Source: Streptomyces flavofungini
Lineage (GTDB): Bacteria > Actinomycetota > Actinomycetes > Streptomycetales > Streptomycetaceae
DNA: 64,000 bases
Assembly: GCF_030388665.1 (NCBI RefSeq)
Contig: NZ_CP128846.1
Location: 6,894,501-6,958,500 of the forward strand
Direction: 5' to 3'
The notes under the pieces are model-generated. The model made no database searches, was not told the DNA's origin, and worked only from the letters and a program-made list of their open reading frames with translations. Positions 36,602 through 46,350 of this stretch are shown in pieces. The stretch's first letter is position 1. Each line of letters begins with the position of its first letter. The position numbers and the translations under genes are program-made.

Positions 36602-37462
36602 GTGTCGGACCCGATGCGCCCGCCCGTCTCCCCCCGCCCCACGCAAACGGCGTCGCCGCGCTCCGACCCCCCTCGCCCGGGCGCCTCGCTCCGCACCGCC
36701 GTGGTCTGGGACGTCCTCAAGGACGCCCTCGACCGCCGGCTCAAGGCCACGGGCCAGGGGCCGGACGCCACGGCCGCCCTCGACGTGCTCGACACCGGCG
36801 GCGGCAGCGGCAACTTCGCCGTGCCCGTCGCCCGCCTCGGCCACCGCGTCACCGTCGTCGACCCCAGCCCGAACGCCCTGTTCGCGCTCGAGCGCCGCGC
36901 CGCCGAGGCCGGTGTCGCCGACCGCGTGCGCGGCGTGCAGGGCGATGTGCACGGCCTCTTCGACGTGGTCGAGCGCGGCGGGTACGACGCGGTGCTCTGC
37001 CACGGCGTCCTCGAGTACGTGGACGACCCGGCCGAGGGCGTTCGCAACGCGGTCAGCGCCCTGCGCCCCGGCGGAGTGCTGAGCCTGCTCGCCGCGGGCG
37101 TCGGCGGCGCCGTGCTCGCCCGCGCGCTCGCAGGACACTTCACCGAGGCCCGCCGGGCCCTCGACGACCCGGCCGGACGCTGGGGCGAGGGCGACCCGGT
37201 GCCGCGCCGCTTCACCGCCGACCAGCTGACCGAGCTGGTCCAGGGCGCGGGACTGAGCGTCGGCGCCGTGCACGGTGTGCGCGTCTTCGCCGACCTCGTC
37301 CCCGGCGTCCTCGTGGACACCGAGCCCGGCGCCCTGGAGGCGCTGCTCAAGCTGGAGGCCGCCGCCGCCGAGCTGTCCGCCTTCCACTCCGTGGCCACCC
37401 AGCTGCACGTGCTGGGCGAGACCCAGGGGGCGACAGCGGGCACCGAGGCCGACGAGGCCTGA
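36602..37462 (+). CDS. Class I SAM-dependent methyltransferase
   Basis: A 286-residue methyltransferase. Motif I is LDVLDTGGGSGNFAVPVARLG (AdoMet glycine loop), followed by VTVVDPSPNALFALERRA (acidic ribose ligand), the region of motif II/III YDAVLCHGVLEYVDDPAEGV and RPGGVLSLLA. The first 30 residues are Pro/Arg-rich and disordered; the C-terminal half holds a helical cap. The pattern resembles CmoM/UbiE-type small-molecule or tRNA methyltransferases, but the substrate is not known. GTG 36602 follows GAGGAG. Upstream of the DUF3040 gene on the same strand. Confidence 0.88.
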   Translation: MSDPMRPPVSPRPTQTASPRSDPPRPGASLRTAVVWDVLKDALDRRLKATGQGPDATAALDVLDTGGGSGNFAVPVARLGHRVTVVDPSPNALFALERRAAEAGVADRVRGVQGDVHGLFDVVERGGYDAVLCHGVLEYVDDPAEGVRNAVSALRPGGVLSLLAAGVGGAVLARALAGHFTEARRALDDPAGRWGEGDPVPRRFTADQLTELVQGAGLSVGAVHGVRVFADLVPGVLVDTEPGALEALLKLEAAAAELSAFHSVATQLHVLGETQGATAGTEADEA

Positions 37463-37763
37463 GCGCCGACCGGCGCGTGGGGCCCTTGTGGCGGCTGGGA
37501 TCGGCTCGCTGATCAGCGGCGCAGCCGCACATGGAGTACGCCACAGGCCCCCCGAACGGGCTACCGGCGCCGTATGATCGAGGGACACCGTCCGGCATGA
37601 CGGACCGGCCGCTGGGGAATGCAGGCTTCAGCGAGCCGGAGCGACCTGACGGTCCGGTTTGGCGAAGTTGGCGCAGAGGGGCGGGTTTCACGGGGGCGAT
37701 TCCCTGCCTATCCTGAAGGGGACCCCCCGGTCGCCCCGGCGACTGCACGATGAGGAGGACTCC

Positions 37764-38186
37764 GTGCCGCTCTCGGAGCACGAGCAGCGCATGCTCGAGC
37801 AGATGGAGCGAGCGCTGTACGCCGAAGATCCCAAGTTCGCGACAGCGCTTGAGGGAAGCGGGCTGCGTACGTACACCCGGAAGCGGGTCTACCAAGCGGT
37901 CGCGGGCTTCCTGGTGGGCATTGCCCTTCTCATGGCCGGAATGGTCGCCCAGCTGATCTGGGTGAGCGTAGTGGGCTTCCTCGTCATGCTGGGGTGTGCG
38001 GTGCTCGCCGTCACTGGTTGGCGCAAAGCGCCCAAGCCTGGTGAGCAGGCACCCGGAGCAGCGGCGGCCGCGGGCCCCGGCGCGCCACCCGGCCGCCGAC
38101 AGTCGTCCCGCCAGCGCCGCTCCATGATGGACCGCATCGAACAGCGCTGGCAGCGCCGCAGGGACGAGCAGCAGGGCGGCCAGTAG
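37764..38186 (+). CDS. DUF3040 membrane protein
   Basis: A 140-residue protein beginning VPLSEHEQRMLEQMERALYAEDPKFA, the DUF3040 signature, followed by two transmembrane helices (VYQAVAGFLVGIALLMAGMV and LIWVSVVGFLVMLGCAVLAV) and a basic, Gly/Arg/Gln-rich cytoplasmic tail. GTG 37764 is preceded by GAGGAGGAC. DUF3040 proteins are common in actinobacteria close to division genes; the function is unknown. A 16-bp terminator hairpin lies 90 bp downstream. Confidence 0.9.
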   Translation: MPLSEHEQRMLEQMERALYAEDPKFATALEGSGLRTYTRKRVYQAVAGFLVGIALLMAGMVAQLIWVSVVGFLVMLGCAVLAVTGWRKAPKPGEQAPGAAAAAGPGAPPGRRQSSRQRRSMMDRIEQRWQRRRDEQQGGQ

Positions 38187-38276
38187 CCCGTCCGGCCGCC
38201 TCCTCAGGCGGTACCACCCGCACGGACGCACAGCGCCCCGCGGTAAGCCTTCACGCGCCGACCCCTTCGACATGCA

Positions 38277-38314
38277 TGTGGGGGGTGACCGAAACGCATC
38301 GGTCACCCCCCACA
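38277..38314 (+). terminator. Strong terminator hairpin after the DUF3040 gene
   Basis: Perfect 16-bp stem (TGTGGGGGGTGACCGA at 38277-38292, complement at 38299-38314) with a 6-base loop, in the 309-bp gap between two convergent genes. It can act in both directions. Confidence 0.8.
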
Positions 38315-38389
38315 CGTATGTCCGCGCCCGGCCGCCCGGCCCGACCCGCCCGCGCCCCACCCGGCACGGCCCCGTCAGCACGCAAAGAA

Positions 38390-38418
38390 GCGGCGCCCGG
38401 CCACGGACCGGACGCCGC
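38390..38418 (-). terminator. Terminator of the MoxR-DUF58-TgpA operon
   Basis: An 11-base arm at 38390-38400 pairs with 38408-38418 at 10 positions around a 7-base loop; on the minus strand it is followed by TTCTTTGCG, a short T-rich run. It lies 78 bases after the transglutaminase stop. Confidence 0.65.
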
Positions 38419-38495
38419 TCACCTGCTCACAACACACGCCGGGGTCGCTCACACACGCCGGGATCCGGCCATGTCCGGCCCCCCCGGCCGGAGGC

Positions 38496-40910
38496 CTAGC
38501 CCCCCTGGCGCGCGGGCCTCCGCAAGGCCTCCCAGCGGCCCGCCGCCCACTGCGACCAGCGGGTGGTCAGCGCCGCCCAGCGGTCCGACGCCGCCCACAC
38601 CACCCGGGCGGCCGAACGCGGTGCGAGAGTCGCCCGCAGGCGCGTCGTGCGGCTCGCGGAGGCGCGCAGTCCGTCCCGCAGGCGGCGCACGTCGTCCCCG
38701 AGGCCCGGCGCGGGCTGCGGCCTGGGCGCGTACAGGACCTGCTCCACCGCCGCCGCCACCCGGTGCACCGACTCCGCGGGGCCGGTGCCGAGGCCGCCGA
38801 CCCGCACGATCCGGGCGGCCGCCTTCCGCGGTGTCTGGGACTCGTCCGGGGCGATGCCGTGGTCCCAGGCGGTGTCGGTGACCTCCTGCCAGGCCGCCAG
38901 GGTCCGCGCGGTCGCGTCCGCCGCCGTGCGCCCGCCGCTCCCGAGCCGCACCGCGCGCACCCGGGCCCGCCACAGCATCGGCAGTGCGGGCACCACCAGG
39001 ACGATCAGCGCGAGCAGCGTCCCGCCGACGATCCAGCCGAGCGGCGGCCCGTCGTCGTCGGACCCACCCGCGAGCTGCGGCATCGCGCTCGTGCAGCCGC
39101 CCTGCTGCTGCTGGTCGCGCGGGCAGGCCTGGGACTGCGAGGGCGTCGGCGACGGCGCCGTGGACGCGGACGGCTCGGGCACGGCCGACGAGTCGGAGTC
39201 CTCGGCCGGGGTGTCCGGACGGGTGTACTCGGGCACCGAGCCGCGGTTCGGCGTCGGCTCGAACCGGGTCCAGCCCACCCCCTCGAAGTACAGCTCGGGC
39301 CACGCGTGGGCGTCCCGCAGACCGACCGACATGGTGCCGTTCGCCTGCGCGGAACCCGGCGTGAAGCCCACCGCGACGCGCGCCGGAATGCCGAGCGTGC
39401 GGGCCATCGACGCCATGGCGAAGGAGAAGTGGACGCAGAAGCCCTCCTTCTGGTCCAGGAAGCGGGCGATGGCAGACGGGCCGCTGCCCGCACGGACCTG
39501 CGTGTTGTACGTGAAGCCGCCCTCCGAGGCGAACCAGTCCTGCAGCTTCACCGCCCGCTCGTAGTCGTTCGACGACCCCTCGGTGACCTCCCGCGCGGTG
39601 GACGCCACCACCGACGGCAGCGAGCCGGGCACCTTCGTGAACTCCCGGGCCAGGTCCGCCCGCGGCGCGGGCGCCGACGCCAACTGCTCGGCGGTCGGCT
39701 CCACCACCAGGCTGTTCACGCTGTACTGCGCGCCCCGGGTGGTCTGGCCGCGGTCCCCGACGAGGGCGCGGCCCACCGGCTCGTACCGCCAGCGGCCCTC
39801 GATGCGGACCTGGCTGGCCGGGTAGGGCATCGGCAGCCAGTTCTGCGCGTAGCGGTCGTCGGCCGAGATGTTCGTCTGGATCTCCGTCCTGCGGACCTCG
39901 GGGGACAGGCCCGGCGGGTCCGGGAGACGGGCCGGGACGTCCGAGATGTCGCGGACGGTGGTCCGCCAGGTCGTGCCGTCGAACTTGTCGAGCGAAACGA
40001 TCCGCAGATACAGGTCCTGGGTGTTCTTGGCGTTCGTGCGGTACGAGATGACCTCGCGGTCCTCCGGCTGGTTCAGGCTGTCCTGGAGCGCGACCAGCGG
40101 GTTCACCGCGGAGATCGTGCCGCCCCCGCCCCCGTCGCCGCCCCCGGGCCCGTCCGAGCCGTCGAGCAGGCCCCCGTCCAGGGCGGGCAGCGCGAGCGGC
40201 ACGACCAGGGCGATGCCGAGGGCCACGGCGCCGATGCGGCGGCCCGTGCGGACCGGGGCGATGGCGCCGCCCTCGCTGTCGAGCCCGGCCGAGACCCGCC
40301 CGGGGGCGTGCCCCGAGCCGCCGAAGACCCGGCCCCACTGCGAGAGCCGGTCCCGGCCCTCGGCGAGGAGCAGCAGCAGATACCCGGCCGCCGCGAGCAG
40401 GAACCACAGCCACCCGGCGCCGTCCCCGGAGAGCCCGGCCGCGACCGAGTACAGGGCGAGCAGCGGCAGCCCGGCAGGCGCGGCCGTGCGGAACGTCACC
40501 ACGAGGGCGTCCACCACCAGACCCACCACGAGCACACCGCCGACCACCATCAGGCGGATGCCGTCGGTGAGCGGCGCCGGGATCGCGTACCGCCCCACGT
40601 CGTCGCCGCCCGCCTCGAGCAGCGTGCTGAAGTGCTGGAAGACCTCAGGACCCGGGATCACCCCGGCGATGGCCTGCTCCCGCGCGAACACCAGCGTCAG
40701 GAGCAGCAGCGTCACCAGCGCCTGCAGGGCCACCGTGACCGGCCGCGCCAGCGGGACCCGCCGGGCGAGCGCGCCGACCCCGCTCTGCAGCGCGAGCAGG
40801 ATCGCCGCCTGCACGAGCCAGCCCGACGTGTCGACGAGCGGCAGCAGCGCGCCCGACGCCATCAGCGTGGCGGCGGTGGCACACAGCGCAAGCCGCGTAC
40901 GCCCACTCAT
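38496..40910 (-). CDS. TgpA-type membrane transglutaminase-like protein (DUF3488/DUF4129)
   Basis: An 804-residue membrane protein. Residues 1-240 hold six or more helices (DUF3488-like), residues about 300-590 are an external transglutaminase-like domain with the Cys in QKEGFCVHFSFAMASMARTL, the His in DAHAWPELYFEGVGW and an acidic partner; a Ser/Pro/Thr-rich spacer, one more helix (GWIVGGTLLALIVLVVPALP) and a C-terminal DUF4129 region complete the TgpA plan. Substrate unknown; the family is often encoded with MoxR and DUF58 genes as here. ATG 40910 overlaps the stop of the 37-codon ORF (ATGA). Confidence 0.93.
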   Translation of the reverse strand: MSGRTRLALCATAATLMASGALLPLVDTSGWLVQAAILLALQSGVGALARRVPLARPVTVALQALVTLLLLTLVFAREQAIAGVIPGPEVFQHFSTLLEAGGDDVGRYAIPAPLTDGIRLMVVGGVLVVGLVVDALVVTFRTAAPAGLPLLALYSVAAGLSGDGAGWLWFLLAAAGYLLLLLAEGRDRLSQWGRVFGGSGHAPGRVSAGLDSEGGAIAPVRTGRRIGAVALGIALVVPLALPALDGGLLDGSDGPGGGDGGGGGTISAVNPLVALQDSLNQPEDREVISYRTNAKNTQDLYLRIVSLDKFDGTTWRTTVRDISDVPARLPDPPGLSPEVRRTEIQTNISADDRYAQNWLPMPYPASQVRIEGRWRYEPVGRALVGDRGQTTRGAQYSVNSLVVEPTAEQLASAPAPRADLAREFTKVPGSLPSVVASTAREVTEGSSNDYERAVKLQDWFASEGGFTYNTQVRAGSGPSAIARFLDQKEGFCVHFSFAMASMARTLGIPARVAVGFTPGSAQANGTMSVGLRDAHAWPELYFEGVGWTRFEPTPNRGSVPEYTRPDTPAEDSDSSAVPEPSASTAPSPTPSQSQACPRDQQQQGGCTSAMPQLAGGSDDDGPPLGWIVGGTLLALIVLVVPALPMLWRARVRAVRLGSGGRTAADATARTLAAWQEVTDTAWDHGIAPDESQTPRKAAARIVRVGGLGTGPAESVHRVAAAVEQVLYAPRPQPAPGLGDDVRRLRDGLRASASRTTRLRATLAPRSAARVVWAASDRWAALTTRWSQWAAGRWEALRRPARQGG

Positions 40911-41020
40911 GAAGCACCCCCCGGGCTCACCGAGAACCTCTCGTAGTCGTACCGGCGTCCCCGGGGCCGCACGCCGCCGGAGCCACCCGCGGAGTCACCC
41001 GCTCCCGAACGCCCCCTCAT
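40907..41020 (-). CDS. 37-residue ORF coupled on both sides between DUF58 and TgpA genes
   Basis: A small ORF starting MRGRSGAGDSAGGSG and ending YDYERFSVSPGGAS. Its ATG (41020-41018) overlaps the DUF58 stop as ATGA, and its TGA (40909-40907) overlaps the TgpA ATG as ATGA. Without it the DUF58 and TgpA genes would be 106 bp apart with no coupling. The first half is Gly/Ser/Arg-rich; the second half has the motif RRYDYERF. No membrane segment. I do not recognise a family. The double overlap is the main evidence that it is translated. Confidence 0.6.
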   Translation of the reverse strand: MRGRSGAGDSAGGSGGVRPRGRRYDYERFSVSPGGAS

Positions 41021-42380
41021 GCCCGGCCCCCGGCCGTCGTCCCCGCCGTCGGCGCCGGACCCGCGCTGGTGCGCAGGCGGTCCGCCTGCCGCCACAGGTC
41101 GACCAGGGTCACCCCCGGAGGCACCGCGACCGCCGTCCAGCCCGCCTCGTTGAGCAGCCGCACCGAGTGCTGGGCCGCCGCCGACGGGGTCGGCAGCGGG
41201 CCCTGGGTCCAGGCCGCGCTGTCCAGGACGAAGGCGACCGCGGCGCCGCTGCGCCGGCGCATCTTGGCGATCACCGCGGCCTGCTCGTCGTCCAGGTCGC
41301 CGAGGAAGGCCACGAGCAGGCCCTCGTTCCCGCCGCGCAGCACGTCGTACGCGCGCGAGAGGCCCGCGCCCTCCGAGTGGTCGATCACGGCGAGCGTGTC
41401 CATCATGAGCCCGGCCGCGTCCGCCGACTCCTGGCTCGCGCCCGCGAAGCCGTCCGCGCCCTCACCGGGCAGCGAGTTGCCGGTGTCCGTGAGGAGCCGT
41501 ACGGAAAAGCCCCGTTCGAGCATGTGCACCAGCGCGGAGGCGGTGCCCGCCACCGCCCACTCGAAGGCCGAGTCCGGGCCCGCGCCCTGGTAGGCGACGC
41601 CCCGGGTGTCCAGGAGCACCGTGCAGCGCGAGCGCTGCGGCTGCTCCTCGCGGCGCACCATCAGCTCGCCGTAGCGCGCGGTGGAGCGCCAGTGGACGCG
41701 GCGCAGGTCGTCGCCGTAGCGGTAGCCGCGCGGGATGACGTCGTCCTCCCCGGCGAGGGCCAGCGAGCGGTGCCGTCCGTCGCCGTACCCCTTGGCCTCG
41801 CCCGTGAGCCGCACCGGCGGCAGCGCCTCCACGCGCGGGACGACCGTCAGCGTGTCGTACGTCGAGAAGGAGCGGGTCAGCTCGCACATGCCGAACGGAT
41901 CGGTCAGGCGCAGCTGGAGCGGCCCGAGCGGATAGCGGCCGCGCAGGTCGGAGCGCACCCGGTAGGACACCTCGCGGCGGCCCCCCGCCTCGACCCGGTC
42001 AAGGACGAAGCGCGGGCGCGGCCCGAGGACGTAGGGCACCCGGTCCTGGAGCATCAGCAAGCCCGTGGGCAGCCGCGAGACGTTGTCCATCCGCAGGTGC
42101 ACGCGCGCCTCCGAACCGGCGGGCACGCGCGCGGGGGAGAGGCGGCGGCTGCCCGCGACGCGGTAGCGCGTGCGGTAGAGCACGGCCGCGCACACCAGCG
42201 GGAGCACCGTGAGCAGCAGGCCGACCCGCAGCAGGTCGCTCTGGCCGAGCACATAGGCGCACACGGCGGCGGCTATGCCCGCCGCGAAGAAGGAGCGGCC
42301 CCGGGTGGTCAGTCCGGCGAGCGCCGTACGCAGGCCGCCCCGGTCGTCCTCGGCGCGCGCGGCAGGCCCCCCGGCGGCCA

Positions 42381-42381
<1 letters not shown>
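41017..42381 (-). CDS. DUF58 domain protein (MoxR-associated)
   Basis: A 454-residue protein with two N-terminal membrane helices (RSFFAAGIAAAVCAYVLGQ and LLRVGLLLTVLPLVCAAVLY), a beta-rich external or cytoplasmic part, and the DUF58 core VIPRGYRYGDDLRRVHWRST with GELMVRREEQ, followed by a von Willebrand A-like fold (CTVLLDTRG as the first strand). Such proteins work with MoxR ATPases in assembly or maturation of surface complexes. ATG 42381 overlaps the moxR stop (TGATG); its stop overlaps the start of the small ORF. Confidence 0.92.
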
Positions 42382-43397
<1,016 letters not shown>

Positions 43398-43603
43398 CCG
43401 GCCCTCCTCGGCCCTTCCCCACGCTCGGCAAGGAGCACAGGTTTCTTCTTTTCCCGGGCCGACGCTCGCGTGCGGACCGGCCCACCCCGAAACACGGACG
43501 CCACGCGTGAATGGTTCAGCGCGACGCCACACACGCATTCTTGTTGGGCTTACCGGTTCGTGTCACTCGCCTGCGGACAACTGGCGGCGATATGTCAGGG
43601 CTT

Positions 43604-43648
43604 GTCGCCTTTTGGGTACCGGAGATTGTCCGGTACCCAACAGGCGAC
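43604..43648 (-). terminator. Terminator of the carbonic anhydrase gene
   Basis: Two nested stems: TTGGGTACCGG (43612-43622) with its complement at 43630-43640, and GTCGCC (43604-43609) with GGCGAC (43643-43648). The hairpin begins three bases after the carbonic anhydrase stop. Confidence 0.75.
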
Positions 43649-43650
43649 GG

Positions 43651-44214
43651 TCACGCAGGGTCGATCTCGCGGAGGAGGCCCGTCCGCACGTCGAAGACGA
43701 ATCCACGGACGTCGTCGGAGTGCAGGAGGAAGGGCGAGGTCCGCACCCGCTGCATGGACTGGCGCACGTCCTGGTCGACGTCGCGGAAGGACTCCACCGC
43801 CCACGTCGGCCGCTGCCCGACCTCGTTCTCCAGGTCCTGCCGGAACTCCTCGGTGAGGGATTCGAGGCCGCAGCCGGTGTGGTGGATCAGGACCACGCTG
43901 CGGGTTCCGAGGGCCCGCTGGCTGATGGTCAGGGAGCGGATCACGTCATCGGTGACCACGCCGCCCGCGTTGCGGATGGTGTGGCAGTCGCCGAGGTGGA
44001 GGCCGAGGGCGGCGTGCAGGTCGAGGCGGGCGTCCATGCAGGCGACCACGGCGACGCCGAGGACGGGGCGGGCGTCCATGCCCGGGTCGGTGAATGCGGC
44101 GGCGTAACGTTCGTTGGCCTCGACGAGACGGTCGGTGACCGTACCGTCCTCGCGTGCGGCGCTCGTGGGCATGGCGTCTTCGGAATTCGTGGGGAGTGAT
44201 GCGGAAGTCGTCAT
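43651..44214 (-). CDS. Beta-class carbonic anhydrase
   Basis: Interconverts CO2 and bicarbonate in the cytoplasm. The 187-residue protein has the zinc ligands of beta-carbonic anhydrases: Cys in VAVVACMDARLDLH (with the Asp/Arg dyad), and His and Cys in VVLIHHTGCGLESLTEE; also NAGGVVTDDVIRSL. ATG 44214 has no ribosome-binding site but lies 7 bases after TACGGT on the minus strand, so a leaderless message is likely; ATG 44172 is a second possible start. It is divergent from the dcw operon with 464 bp between start codons. Confidence 0.93.
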   Translation of the reverse strand: MTTSASLPTNSEDAMPTSAAREDGTVTDRLVEANERYAAAFTDPGMDARPVLGVAVVACMDARLDLHAALGLHLGDCHTIRNAGGVVTDDVIRSLTISQRALGTRSVVLIHHTGCGLESLTEEFRQDLENEVGQRPTWAVESFRDVDQDVRQSMQRVRTSPFLLHSDDVRGFVFDVRTGLLREIDPA

Positions 44215-44413
44215 GACTGCGACCGTAGTGGTCACAGCTGATGTGGGCCTGCTGTGAGAGCGGACAAAGAACGTCATTGGGTGTTGTTGTGAGGTAACCC
44301 ACAGGGGTCCTCGGGGTGCCTGCCAACCGGTGACGAGCGGCACGTCCGAACCGGTGACGGCGTCCGGACGGCGGCTTCCCGAGCGGCCGGGCCGCGCCGC
44401 GCAGGCCGGTTGA

Positions 44414-44441
44414 TTGACCGCGAGACAGGGTGGACTAAAGT
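44414..44441 (+). promoter_or_regulatory. Predicted main promoter of the dcw cluster
   Basis: TTGACC (44414-44419), a 16-base spacer and TAAAGT (44436-44441) fit a housekeeping (HrdB) promoter better than any other site between the carbonic anhydrase gene and rsmH. It would leave a 5' untranslated region of about 230 bases. The rest of the 44215-44678 gap holds no convincing gene; mraZ, which often precedes rsmH, is absent. Confidence 0.7.
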
Positions 44442-44678
44442 GACGCGAAGCGGGAGTGGAGTCCGCTTCCCGCTGGACCGGACCGGAGCTTCGCGACCGG
44501 ACCGTTCCGGAGATTTCTTGAGTCCCCACGTGCGCGGCGCGTACGTACGGCTCGGCCTCCTCCCGCTCCCGGTCGGCCGACGCCACTTCCCCGGCGCCGG
44601 CGGGCCGGACTCCCCTTCATGAGCGGGCGGGGACCCGGCTGTGCGTACGGCGTCCGCGCCGGACCCTGAGAGGGTGCA

Positions 44679-45635
44679 TTGAGTTCTGCCCGACATGTCC
44701 CGGTGATGCTCCAGCGGTGCCTGGACCTGTTGGCCCCGGCGCTCGCGGAGCCGGGAGCGGTGGTCGTCGACTGCACCCTCGGTCTCGGCGGCCACAGCGA
44801 GGCGCTGCTCGCCGCCTTCCCCGCGGCCCGCCTCATCGCCCTGGACCGCGACAAGGAGGCGCTGCGCCTGTCCGGTGAGCGGCTCGCCCCCTACGGCGAC
44901 CGCGCCACGCTGGTGCACGCGGTCTACGACGAGCTGCCCGACGTCCTGAAGCGGCTCGGCGTCCCGCGCGTGCAGGGCGTCCTGTTCGACCTCGGGGTCT
45001 CCTCCATGCAGCTCGACGAGGCCGACCGCGGCTTCGCCTACGCCCAGGACGCCCCCCTCGACATGCGCATGGACCAGACGACCGGCATCAGCGCCGCCGA
45101 GGTCCTCAACACCTATCCCGCCGGTGAACTCGTGCGGATCCTGCGGGCGTACGGCGAGGAGAAGCAGGCCAAGCGGATCGTCTCCGCCGTCGTGCGCGAG
45201 CGCGAGAAGGAGCCGTTCAGCAACAGCGCCCGGCTCGTCGAACTGATCCGCGACTCCCTGCCGCAGGCCGCCAAGCGCACCGGCGGCAACCCCGCCAAGC
45301 GCACCTTCCAGGCCCTGCGCATCGAGGTCAACGGCGAGCTGAGCGTCCTGGAGCGGGCCATCCCGGACGCCGTGAAGGCGCTCGCCGTCGGCGGCCGCAT
45401 CGCCGTCCTCTCGTACCACTCGCTGGAGGACCGCCTGGTCAAGCAGGTGTTCGCGGCGGGCGCCGCGACCACGGCGCCGCCCGGCCTGCCGATCGTGCCC
45501 GAGCAGTACCAGCCGCGGCTCAAGCTGCTCACCCGCGGCGCCGAGCTGCCCACCGAGGAAGAGATCGCCGAGAACCGCCGGGCCGCTCCGGCACGGCTGC
45601 GGGGTGCGCAGCGCATCCGCGAGGAAGCCCTGTGA
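44679..45635 (+). CDS. rsmH: 16S rRNA (cytosine1402-N4)-methyltransferase
   Basis: Methylates C1402 of 16S rRNA; first gene of the dcw cluster (also called mraW). The 318-residue protein has [32 protein letters not shown] (AdoMet loop), [61 protein letters not shown] 44679 is supported by GAGAGGG upstream and by the position of HVPVM right after it. ftsL follows after 86 bp containing repeated start-stop-like junctions. Confidence 0.97.
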   Translation: MSSARHVPVMLQRCLDLLAPALAEPGAVVVDCTLGLGGHSEALLAAFPAARLIALDRDKEALRLSGERLAPYGDRATLVHAVYDELPDVLKRLGVPRVQGVLFDLGVSSMQLDEADRGFAYAQDAPLDMRMDQTTGISAAEVLNTYPAGELVRILRAYGEEKQAKRIVSAVVREREKEPFSNSARLVELIRDSLPQAAKRTGGNPAKRTFQALRIEVNGELSVLERAIPDAVKALAVGGRIAVLSYHSLEDRLVKQVFAAGAATTAPPGLPIVPEQYQPRLKLLTRGAELPTEEEIAENRRAAPARLRGAQRIREEAL

Positions 45636-45721
45636 GCGGCCCCGGCGGGCAGGCCCCGTGAACGGCGCCGTGACCGGTCCCACCGAAGAGGCCCCGTGAG
45701 CCGCGTCCGCGAGGAGGCCGT

Positions 45722-46345
45722 ATGAGCAAGAAGCCCGAGCTGCGGGGGAGGGCCGCCCGGCTCGCCCGGCTGCTGCCCGCGGGCCCGGCCCAGGCCGCGC
45801 GCACGCCCTTCGTGCTCCTGGTCGTGCTGCTCCTCGGCGGCGGCCTCATCACGCTCCTGATCCTCAACTCCTCGCTGAACCAGGGGTCGTTCCAGCTGAC
45901 CAAGCTGAAGAAGGAGACCCAGGAGCTCACCGACGAGGAACAGGAGCTCCAGAAGGACGTCGACGAGTACGCCGCCCCGGACGCCCTCCAGCGCCGCGCC
46001 CGCGAGCTCGGCATGGTCCCCGGCGGCGACCCGGCCTTCCTGTTCCCCGACGGCACCGTCCGGGGCAAGCCCGGCGTCGCCCCCGGCTCCGCCCTGCGCG
46101 AGTCCGCGGCCCGCCGCCCCGTCCCGGTCCCCGGCCCCTCGCGCCTGCCGGCCGCCCCGACCTCGGCCGCCCCCGCGCCGGAGCCCGCCGCAGCCACCTC
46201 CCCGAGCGCCCCCGTCGCCCCCGGCACACCCCCCGGCCCGCAGCCCTCGGCCCCCGCCACCGCACCCCCGGCCACCCCGTCCCCCGCACCGCCCCCACCC
46301 CCGGCCGCCCCCGCGGGGCCCGCCCCCACGACCCCCGGCAGGTGA
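45722..46345 (+). CDS. ftsL: Cell division protein FtsL
   Basis: Single-pass septal protein that works with DivIC and the FtsW-FtsI synthase. The 207-residue protein has a basic cytoplasmic N-terminus, one membrane helix (FVLLVVLLLGGGLITLLIL), a short coiled coil (LNQGSFQLTKLKKETQELTD to the region before APDALQRRARELGMVP) and a long Pro/Ala/Ser-rich external tail (residues 130-207), common in Streptomyces. GAGGAGGCCGT precedes ATG 45722. ftsI begins 5 bp after its stop. Confidence 0.92.
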   Translation: MSKKPELRGRAARLARLLPAGPAQAARTPFVLLVVLLLGGGLITLLILNSSLNQGSFQLTKLKKETQELTDEEQELQKDVDEYAAPDALQRRARELGMVPGGDPAFLFPDGTVRGKPGVAPGSALRESAARRPVPVPGPSRLPAAPTSAAPAPEPAAATSPSAPVAPGTPPGPQPSAPATAPPATPSPAPPPPPAAPAGPAPTTPGR

Positions 46346-46350
46346 CGTAA

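Noticed and set aside
38763..40946. A 727-codon plus-strand frame opposite the transglutaminase gene
   Set aside because: The minus-strand TgpA protein has all family domains; the opposite frame is its antisense shadow.
44410..44622. A 70-codon ORF upstream of rsmH as a possible mraZ or leader gene
   Set aside because: No MraZ motifs, no ribosome-binding site, and it starts inside the predicted promoter.
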